Positions 14,811 to 20,435 of a stretch of DNA of 20,435 nucleotides are shown here, in pieces. Each line of letters starts with the position of its first letter. Positions within the stretch are counted from its first letter, which is position 1. Under the pieces are notes generated by a model. That model made no database searches and had not been told where the DNA came from. It saw only the letters and a program-made list of their open reading frames with translations. A program made the position numbers and the translations under genes. This DNA comes from JANRKH01 sp033761815 (lineage in GTDB: Bacteria > Pseudomonadota > Alphaproteobacteria > Rickettsiales > Rickettsiaceae): assembly GCA_033761815.1 (NCBI GenBank), contig JANRMF010000026.1, positions 1 to 20,435 of the forward strand. Direction: 5' to 3'.

Positions 14811-16016
14811 ATGAAGCTCTGGCATCAAGTTACACTCGCCCTTATATGCGGCATTTTATTTGGCATTTTTTTACCTCAATATATTGGGTATATAAAACCC
14901 TTTGGGACTCTTTTTCTTCGCTTGATAAAAATGATCATAATTCCTATGATTTTTTTCTCTTTAGTCGCTGGAATTACCAGCATGAGCGACCCATCTACGC
15001 TCGGGAGAGTGGGTGCTAAAGCAACCCTCGCCTTTCTTCTGACTACATGCTTTGCAGTCCTTTTTGGTTTACTTGTTGCAATAGTACTGCAACCTGGAGT
15101 TGGTGTTCATGTTGATTTTGGAACTAAAATAAGCGGCCCTGTTATTACCAAATTTACTCTCGAAGATTTTTTGGTGCAAATAGTTCCCGAAAATCTTATT
15201 TTCGCTTTTGGTGATAATAACAATATATTACAAGTTGTTTTCTTCGCGCTTTTTACGGGTATCATGATCAATAAAATGGGCGCAACCGTTGCCCCAATTA
15301 GGACATTTTGCCAGGCGGCCTCGAAGCTTGTGCTCAAAATGATTAATGTTGTCGTAAAATTATCCCCTCTTGGTGCATTTTCTCTGACTGGCTGGGTAGT
15401 GGGGACTCAAGGAGCAGGAGTGCTAATAGCTCTATCAAAACTTGTATTTGCGGTAGTAATTGCTATGGGTATGCAATATGTGATTTTTGGGCTTATGATA
15501 TTAGTGTTTTGCAGAATGTCTCCTATGCCATTTTATAAAAAAAGTATCCATTACCAGGTTCTAGCCTTCTCTACTAGCTCAAGCAAAGCATCCCTTCCCA
15601 CTACAATAGAGGTTTGTAAAGATGAAATTGGAGTCTCCGATTCGAGCGCATCTTTTATTTTGCCACTCGGAGCATCTATTAACATGGATGGTCTTGCTAT
15701 TAATTTAGCCCTTACAACAATTTTTTTTGCTCAGGTTGCAGGAGTTGAAATGGCTATGACAGACTATTTGATGATAGTCTTAACTGCAACACTTGGCTCA
15801 ATAGGTGGCGCTGGCATTCCAGGCGCCTCAATTATTATGTTGCCTATGGTTCTCTCATCTGTTAACTTGCCGATAGAAGGGGTGGCTATTTTAGCTGGAA
15901 TTGATAGAATACTCGATATGCTGCGCACAACTATCAATATAACAGGTGATGCTACAGTTACTCTAATAATCGATCATAGTGAGGGCACTTTTGACAAAGA
16001 AAAATACTACTCCTAA
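14811..16016 (+). CDS. Dicarboxylate/amino acid:cation symporter (DAACS, SLC1-like)
   Basis: A 401-residue inner-membrane carrier that uses a sodium or proton gradient to import glutamate, aspartate or C4-dicarboxylates. Multiple hydrophobic segments span the protein. The family landmarks are the serine-rich hairpin FSTSSSKASLPTTIEV (about 258-273), NMDGLAINLALTTIFFAQ (about 291-308), the second hairpin GGAGIPGASIIMLPMVL (about 331-347), and the substrate-site helix GIDRILDMLRTTINITGDA (about 363-381). The usual NMDGT reads NMDGL here. GAAG lies 8 bases before the ATG. The next gene overlaps its 3' end. Which substrate it carries cannot be read with certainty, but import of host amino acids would suit an intracellular bacterium. 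Confidence 0.92.
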   Translation: MKLWHQVTLALICGILFGIFLPQYIGYIKPFGTLFLRLIKMIIIPMIFFSLVAGITSMSDPSTLGRVGAKATLAFLLTTCFAVLFGLLVAIVLQPGVGVHVDFGTKISGPVITKFTLEDFLVQIVPENLIFAFGDNNNILQVVFFALFTGIMINKMGATVAPIRTFCQAASKLVLKMINVVVKLSPLGAFSLTGWVVGTQGAGVLIALSKLVFAVVIAMGMQYVIFGLMILVFCRMSPMPFYKKSIHYQVLAFSTSSSKASLPTTIEVCKDEIGVSDSSASFILPLGASINMDGLAINLALTTIFFAQVAGVEMAMTDYLMIVLTATLGSIGGAGIPGASIIMLPMVLSSVNLPIEGVAILAGIDRILDMLRTTINITGDATVTLIIDHSEGTFDKEKYYS

Positions 16017-16926
16017 ACCTTATCTCTCAATTTTATTGATTGTTTTTACACTATTCTCATCATTAGAGGCGTTTCCGGTGGATTCAGTCATCAGGATAGC
16101 TGCGGGAAGGCCGACTGGCTCATATTATCCAGTAGCGCTTCAAATATGCTCCGTAATCAATAAGTACTCGTCCTTATCAAAATGCGAGGTTATAAACTCA
16201 AGCGGAACAATTAATAACCTCAATTTGCTAGCTTCTGGGAGGGTAGATTTTGCTTTTGTCTTATCCGACACAGCCCGCGATGCAGCCACCGGTAAGGGTT
16301 TTTTTGAAGGTCAGGACCCAATCAAAGACTTACGATTTGTCCTTAATATCTTTACCCAAACTCTGACTATTTTAGCAAAAGATGAGAAACTAGTTAGTAC
16401 CTTTGGAGATTTAAACGGGAAAAAAATAGGATCAAACCTAAGAGGCGCAACCTCAAGATGGGCTATTAACCGCCTTAATAGTGTATTTAAATTTGATAGT
16501 GAGCCAAAATTTGTACATCTTTCTGATAATCAAATGGCAACTGCATTGTGTAATGACGATGTGGATGCTGTTGCACTATTTGTCAGTCATCCTAATGCTA
16601 TCGTGAGCGATATATCCAAAAGCTGTAATGTAGAGTTTGTGGGTTTTGACCCTATAAAATTAGATAGTTTTATCTCCGCAAATCCTTTTTATTCAAAAAT
16701 CATAATTAACCCCGGTCCTTATAAAAATATCTCAAGAAGCACTATTACTCTCACTACACAAGGAATTTTGGTGGCAAATACTTCCACACCAAAAGAAAAG
16801 GTGGATTTATTAATAAACGCACTCAGAAGGTATTTTGACGATTTTCAACAATCCCTTCCAGACCTTGCTAATATGACAAAAGAAACTATCTTTAACTCAG
16901 AAACCTTTGGCCTTGCTCCATACTAA
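15991..16926 (+). CDS. TAXI family TRAP transporter solute-binding protein
   Basis: A periplasmic binding protein of 311 residues from this start. After a basic start and a hydrophobic signal (YLSILLIVFTLFSSLEA, about 13-29), the mature part begins VIRIAAGRPTGSYYPVA, the ligand-site signature of TAXI proteins. SGTINNLNLLASGRVDFAFV and DLNGKKIGSNLRGATSRW follow the family pattern. I choose TTG 15991 because GAGGG lies 5 bases upstream. An in-frame GTG at 15979 has no ribosome site. The gene overlaps the symporter by 26 bases. TAXI proteins normally feed a fused DctQM membrane permease, but none is encoded here. The permease may lie elsewhere, or this protein may serve another carrier. Confidence 0.85.
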   Translation: MTKKNTTPKPYLSILLIVFTLFSSLEAFPVDSVIRIAAGRPTGSYYPVALQICSVINKYSSLSKCEVINSSGTINNLNLLASGRVDFAFVLSDTARDAATGKGFFEGQDPIKDLRFVLNIFTQTLTILAKDEKLVSTFGDLNGKKIGSNLRGATSRWAINRLNSVFKFDSEPKFVHLSDNQMATALCNDDVDAVALFVSHPNAIVSDISKSCNVEFVGFDPIKLDSFISANPFYSKIIINPGPYKNISRSTITLTTQGILVANTSTPKEKVDLLINALRRYFDDFQQSLPDLANMTKETIFNSETFGLAPY

Positions 16927-17114
16927 GACTTAGAGCATTTATTATACTTTTGATTTAGTGCGCTATTTCTGACGAAGTGAGCACTCAAAAGAAAAGGTCA
17001 GAATTTTGTAAAATTTGAGACTGACTGATAAAATGATAAAAAGTAGTTGCTTTTCTAGAGGAAATTTATTATTTTAGTCCGGTAATTTGAATATTCTGTT
17101 TTTTACTGCGCAGG

Positions 17115-17180
17115 TTTACTTGTTTGAGTGCCTGCATTTATAAAGCTTTTTTGATTTAAAAGCTACTTGGGATATATCAT
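17115..17180 (+). promoter_or_regulatory. str operon promoter region
   Basis: Two sigma-70 candidates precede rpsL. The first is TTTACT (17115-17120) with TATAAA (17139-17144), spaced 18. The second is TTGATT (17151-17156) with TATATC (17173-17178), spaced 16. The rest of the 280-base gap from 16927 holds no gene, only a weak AGTGC/GCACT stem at 16957-16985 and an AATTTT/AAAATT palindrome near 17005-17020. Confidence 0.45.
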
Positions 17181-17206
17181 AAAAGTGCATATTAGGGAGT
17201 TAATGA

Positions 17207-17578
17207 ATGCCTACAAATAATCAGTTAGTTAGATTTGGACGTAGTCCGAAAGTTAGAAAAACAAAATCACCAGCATTAAATGGTAATCCTTTCGTCAAGG
17301 GAGTATGCGTTGTTGTGAAAACAGTAACACCAAAAAAACCAAACTCAGCTTTGAGAAAAATGGCAAGAGTGAGGCTGACAAATGGTAACTATGTGAACGC
17401 ATATATTCCAGGCGAGGGTCATAATCTTCAAGAGCACTCAGCCGTTCTGGTCAGAGGCGGAAGAGTTAGAGACTTGCCTGGTGTGAGATATCACATCGTT
17501 AGAGGTGCATATGATACACAGGGTGTTAAAAACCGTAAGCAGGCACGTTCTAAATATGGTGCAAAACGCCCTAAATAA
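17207..17578 (+). CDS. rpsL: 30S ribosomal protein S12
   Basis: S12 lines the decoding centre of the small subunit and affects accuracy and streptomycin binding. The product has 123 residues, a normal length, with TPKKPNSALRKMARVRLTNG at 41-60 and GEGHNLQEHS at 69-78. Lys43, the classic streptomycin site, is kept. Position 88, normally Lys in RGGRVKDLPG, is Arg here (RGGRVRDLPG). A strong GGGAG lies 7 bases before the ATG. It is the first gene of the rpsL-rpsG-fusA-tuf operon. Confidence 0.98.
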   Translation: MPTNNQLVRFGRSPKVRKTKSPALNGNPFVKGVCVVVKTVTPKKPNSALRKMARVRLTNGNYVNAYIPGEGHNLQEHSAVLVRGGRVRDLPGVRYHIVRGAYDTQGVKNRKQARSKYGAKRPK

Positions 17579-17587
17579 AATGAATAC

Positions 17588-17605
17588 GGGGTTTGCAAAA
17601 GCCCC
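17588..17605 (+). promoter_or_regulatory. GCAA-tetraloop hairpin between rpsL and rpsG
   Basis: GGGGTTT and AAGCCCC form a 7-pair stem (one G-U) closed by the GNRA loop GCAA. It starts 9 bases after the rpsL stop and no T-run follows. It may be an RNA stability, processing or S7-feedback element rather than a terminator. S7 is known to repress the str operon by binding the rpsL-rpsG junction in E. coli. Confidence 0.5.
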
Positions 17606-17635
17606 AAATAACAGTTAAACATATAGAGGAGAAAT

Positions 17636-18121
17636 ATGTCAAGACGTCATCGCGCAGAAAAGCGCTCTGTAACACCTGATGTAAAATTCGGATCAGAAAT
17701 ACTTGGTCGTTTTATCAACAAGGTTATGTCCAGAGGAAAAAGATCAATTGCCGAAAAAATAGTTTACGGCGCATTTGAAAAAATAAAAAATAAGCACAAA
17801 ACAGACCCATTTGATATATTCAATGATGCTATCAAGAATGTAAAACCCGCTTTAGAAGTTTCTTCTGTCAGAGTTGGTGGGGCAAACTACCAAGTCCCTT
17901 CTGTTGTTGACGAAGAAAGATCATTCGCTCTCGCTGCAAGATGGATTATTAAAGCCGCAAAATCAAGGTCTGAACTTACAATGCGAGACAAACTTGCTGG
18001 AGAGTTTTTTGATGCTGCAAACAGCAAAGGTGGCTCAGTCAAAAAAAGAGAAGATACACATAAAATGGCAGAAGCTAATAAAGCTTTTGCTCACTTAAGC
18101 CCAAAAAAAATGAAGAGTTAG
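17636..18121 (+). CDS. rpsG: 30S ribosomal protein S7
   Basis: S7 is a primary 16S rRNA-binding protein that nucleates head assembly of the 30S subunit. The product has 161 residues, slightly longer than the usual 155-157. The N-terminal MSRRHRAEKRSVTPD is standard. The family core includes FINKVMSRGKRSIAEKIVYG at 27-46 and VRVGGANYQVPSVVDEERS at about 78-96. GGAG lies 4 to 5 bases upstream of the ATG. Its stop is 1 base before the fusA start, so the two are translationally coupled. Confidence 0.98.
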   Translation: MSRRHRAEKRSVTPDVKFGSEILGRFINKVMSRGKRSIAEKIVYGAFEKIKNKHKTDPFDIFNDAIKNVKPALEVSSVRVGGANYQVPSVVDEERSFALAARWIIKAAKSRSELTMRDKLAGEFFDAANSKGGSVKKREDTHKMAEANKAFAHLSPKKMKS

Positions 18122-18122
18122 A

Positions 18123-20195
18123 ATGAGTAAAGAAATCCCCCTACAAGATACCAGAAATATAGGAATTTGTGCGCATATTGACGCAGGTAAAACAACTACC
18201 ACGGAGCGTATACTATATTACACAGGCAAGTCTCACAAAATCGGCGAAGTTCATGAGGGTGGAGCCACAATGGACTGGATGGAACAAGAGCAAGAGCGCG
18301 GAATAACAATTACCTCCGCTGCTACAACATGTTTTTGGGGCGACAAAAGAATCAATATCATAGATACTCCAGGTCACGTAGATTTTACAATTGAAGTGGA
18401 GAGATCTCTTAGAGTGCTTGACGGCGCTGTCGCAGTTTTTGACGGTGTAGCAGGCGTTGAACCTCAATCTGAAACAGTTTGGAGACAAGCTGATAAATAC
18501 AAAGTTCCTCGTATGTGCTTCATCAATAAAATGGATAGAATGGGGGCCAATTTCTTCAGATGCGTCAGCATGATCGTTGATAGACTCGGGGCAAAGCCTC
18601 TTGTAACTCAGCTTCCAGTTGGCCTTGAAGATCAGTTTAAAGGTCTAGTGGATCTCATAAAAATGAAAGCAATAATCTGGAAAGATGAAAGTCTAGGCGC
18701 AGAATTTACTTATGAAGATATACCCGCTGATATGAAAGTAGATGCAGAAAGTTACAGAAGCAAGCTTATAGATATGGCTGTTGAAGTAGATGACGCCCTG
18801 ATGGAAAAATATTTGTCAGGAGAAGAGTTAACTGAAGCTGAGATTATATCTTGCATTAGAAAAGGTACAATCACAGGTGCTTTTGTACCCGTATTGTGCG
18901 GCAGCGCTTTCAAAAACAAAGGCGTTCAACCTCTTCTTGATGCGGTAGTGAATTATCTACCCTCCCCTGTTGATGTTGGCTCTGTAAAAGGAATCGATGT
19001 TAAAACAGAAAATGAAGTTGAACGTAAATGTAGTTCCTCAGAGCCTTTCTCAGCTCTTGCATTCAAAGTTATGAATGACCCATTTGTTGGATCTTTGACA
19101 TTTATAAGAATCTATTCTGGGAAATTAACAGCCGGAACTTCAGTAACAAATACCGTAAAAGACCAAAGAGAAAGGGTTGGACGTATGTTACTCATGCATG
19201 CAAATGAAAGGGAGGATGTAAAAGAAGCAGGGGCTGGTTCTATCGTTGCACTTGCCGGGCTTAAAAATACAACAACAGGTGATACTCTCTCGGATCAAGA
19301 TCATCCTATTATTCTTGAGAAGATGGAATTCCCAGAGCCGGTGATTGAGCTCGCTGTTGAGCCAAAATCAACTGCTGATCAGGAAAAAATGTCCCTAGCT
19401 TTGCAAAAACTAGCAGCTGAAGATCCTTCTTTTAGAGTCGCATCAGACCCAGAAACTGCTCAAACTGTTATTAAGGGAATGGGAGAGCTGCATCTCGAAA
19501 TTATTATTGATCGTATGAGAAGAGAGTTTAAGGTCGAAGCAAATGTCGGAGCTCCGCAAGTAGCCTATAGAGAGACAATTACGAAAAAGACAGAAATTGA
19601 CTATACTCACAAAAAACAATCTGGTGGTGCTGGTCAATTTGCTAGAGTAAAACTCATATTTGAACCTCTAGAGCCAGGGTCAGGTTTTATTTTTGAAAGT
19701 AAAATTGTTGGTGGCGCTGTTCCTAGAGAATTTATCCCAGGAGTAGAAAAAGGCCTTGAAAACATAAAAGATACAGGGATATTAGCTGGATATCCACTGA
19801 TTGACTTTAAAGCAACCCTTATAGATGGAGCATTCCACGATGTTGACTCAAGCGTTCTTGCATTTGAAATAGCTGCCAAAGGAGCTTTTAAGGAAGGTAT
19901 GCCAAAAGGTGATCCGAAAATTCTAGAACCTATCATGGCAGTAGAAGTTGTAACGCCAGATGAATATATGGGTGATATTATCGGGGATCTAAATAGTAGA
20001 AGAGGTCAAATGCAAAGCATGGAGCCAAGAGGAAATGCACAGGTAATCTCTGCTCATGTACCACTTGCTGAAATGTTTGGATATGTAAATACTCTAAGAT
20101 CTCTATCGCAAGGAAGGGCGCAATATTCAATGGTATTTGCACATTATGACCAAGTGCCTACTCACGTTGCCGAAACAATTAAGGGTAAAAAATAA
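18123..20195 (+). CDS. fusA: Elongation factor G
   Basis: EF-G is the GTPase that drives ribosomal translocation and, with RRF, ribosome recycling. The product has 690 residues, a normal length. G1 AHIDAGKT is at 17-24, G2 RGITITSAA at about 59-67, G3 DTPGHVDF at about 81-88, and G4 NKMD at about 135-138. Domains III to V follow, with the family stretches PEPVIELAVEPKS and GMGELHLEI and the C-terminal RRGQMQSMEPRG. The start is 1 base after the rpsG stop with only a weak GAAGAG ribosome site. The tuf gene follows after 103 bases, the standard str-operon order that is lost in Rickettsia. Confidence 0.98.
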   Translation: MSKEIPLQDTRNIGICAHIDAGKTTTTERILYYTGKSHKIGEVHEGGATMDWMEQEQERGITITSAATTCFWGDKRINIIDTPGHVDFTIEVERSLRVLDGAVAVFDGVAGVEPQSETVWRQADKYKVPRMCFINKMDRMGANFFRCVSMIVDRLGAKPLVTQLPVGLEDQFKGLVDLIKMKAIIWKDESLGAEFTYEDIPADMKVDAESYRSKLIDMAVEVDDALMEKYLSGEELTEAEIISCIRKGTITGAFVPVLCGSAFKNKGVQPLLDAVVNYLPSPVDVGSVKGIDVKTENEVERKCSSSEPFSALAFKVMNDPFVGSLTFIRIYSGKLTAGTSVTNTVKDQRERVGRMLLMHANEREDVKEAGAGSIVALAGLKNTTTGDTLSDQDHPIILEKMEFPEPVIELAVEPKSTADQEKMSLALQKLAAEDPSFRVASDPETAQTVIKGMGELHLEIIIDRMRREFKVEANVGAPQVAYRETITKKTEIDYTHKKQSGGAGQFARVKLIFEPLEPGSGFIFESKIVGGAVPREFIPGVEKGLENIKDTGILAGYPLIDFKATLIDGAFHDVDSSVLAFEIAAKGAFKEGMPKGDPKILEPIMAVEVVTPDEYMGDIIGDLNSRRGQMQSMEPRGNAQVISAHVPLAEMFGYVNTLRSLSQGRAQYSMVFAHYDQVPTHVAETIKGKK

Positions 20196-20197
20196 TT

Positions 20198-20225
20198 TCA
20201 AGGGGTTTTACCCAAAATCCCTTGA
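20198..20225 (+). promoter_or_regulatory. 12-bp hairpin between fusA and tuf
   Basis: TCAAGGGGTTTT pairs with AAAATCCCTTGA around the loop ACCC, with one G-U pair. It begins 2 bases after the fusA stop. No T-run follows, so read-through into tuf is likely. It could trim or stabilise the fusA 3' end or attenuate transcription. Confidence 0.6.
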
Positions 20226-20275
20226 CCTTGAGGAAAAATAGTACTAGAACTATTTCTCACTAGAATAAGTATAAT
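20222..20275 (+). promoter_or_regulatory. Possible internal tuf promoter
   Basis: TTGACC (20222-20227) and TAGAAC (20245-20250) are spaced 17 bases apart. A perfect TATAAT also stands at 20270-20275, without a good -35. tuf often has its own promoter in addition to the str promoter. The TTGACC overlaps the 3' arm of the hairpin, so the two signals may interact. Confidence 0.4.
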
Positions 20276-20294
20276 CAATAAAATAGAGAGAGAA

Positions 20295-20435
20295 TAATAT
20301 GGCTAAGGACAAATTCGAAAGAACCAAGCCGCACTGTAACGTTGGTACTATTGGTCACGTTGACCATGGTAAAACTTCGCTTACAGCTGCTATTACAAAA
20401 GTTTTAGCCGAGTATGGCGGAGCAACAGAAAAAAA
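20295..20435. repeat. Right arm of 141-bp terminal inverted repeat (tuf 5' end)
   Basis: It is the exact reverse complement of 1-141. See the left arm for the interpretation. Confidence 0.95.
20299..20435 (+). CDS. tuf: Elongation factor Tu, 5' fragment (str operon, tufA-like)
   Basis: This is the second copy of the EF-Tu start, with 45 codons before the right edge and the P-loop GHVDHGKT present. It is base-identical to the copy at the left edge and lies downstream of fusA, as tufA does in most Proteobacteria. Its ribosome site (GAGAG region) differs from that of the other copy. The identity of the two coding regions over the visible stretch implies recent duplication or, more likely, gene conversion. 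Confidence 0.96.
   Translation, partial: MAKDKFERTKPHCNVGTIGHVDHGKTSLTAAITKVLAEYGGATEK

Noticed and set aside
15979..15990. GTG start for the TAXI protein
   Set aside because: It has no ribosome site. TTG at 15991 has GAGGG 5 bases upstream and gives a normal signal peptide.
18213..19936. Several minus-strand open frames inside fusA
   Set aside because: They are shadow frames opposite a highly conserved gene.
1..20435. CRISPR arrays, transposases, prophage genes, toxin-antitoxin pairs or parS sites
   Set aside because: I looked on both strands and saw no direct-repeat array, no recognisable transposase or phage protein and no parS-like palindrome.

Overview
The window looks like a chromosomal piece of an AT-rich alphaproteobacterium, most likely of the Rickettsiales or a similar host-associated group. 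This is an inference from gene content, not a database match. The pointers are: rlmB beside tRNA-Tyr, tRNA-Gly and tuf; a str operon (rpsL, rpsG, fusA, tuf); a thioredoxin-reductase-like ferredoxin-NADP reductase; a eukaryote-like leucine-rich-repeat protein; several GTG/TTG starts; and short repeated elements between genes.

Layout. 1-391 (minus strand): tRNA-Tyr, tRNA-Gly and the first 45 codons of one tuf gene, in the order known for the tufB locus. 514-4105 (plus): rlmB, an 11-repeat LRR protein of the RNI type, and a membrane-anchored SAM-methyltransferase-like protein. 4106-4367: a convergent junction with hairpins and one copy of an interspersed repeat. 4368-7032, perhaps to 7216 (minus): an overlapping operon of a small basic protein, a Ppx/GppA phosphatase and an NlpC/P60-like putative cysteine peptidase or amidase. 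7300-7374: tRNA-Thr. 7411-9269 (minus): a PLP-dependent Ser/Thr dehydratase overlapping parB, with no parA. 9445-12855 (plus): lon and ferredoxin-NADP reductase. 12856-13493: a second repeat copy that runs into the 3' end of lspA (minus). 13649-14593 (plus): tRNA-Leu and folD. 14811-16926 (plus): a dicarboxylate/amino-acid:cation symporter overlapping an orphan TAXI-type solute-binding protein. 17207-20435 (plus): rpsL, rpsG, fusA and the start of a second tuf.

The first and last 141 bases are exact reverse complements. Both are the 5' end of tuf plus 4 upstream bases. The segment therefore lies between two identical, outward-facing tuf genes about 20 kb apart. This is biologically relevant because tuf recombination is the accepted explanation for the split tuf/fus arrangement in Rickettsia. 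It is also an assembly signature, because the contig stops exactly where the two copies stop being distinguishable.

Most genes are housekeeping: translation, protein quality control, lipoprotein processing, one-carbon metabolism and segregation. The accessory material likely to matter for a host-associated life is the LRR protein, the anchored methyltransferase-like protein, the peptidase-like protein after gppA and the symporter/TAXI pair. I see no CRISPR array, no transposase, no prophage and no complete novel multi-gene defence or secretion system.
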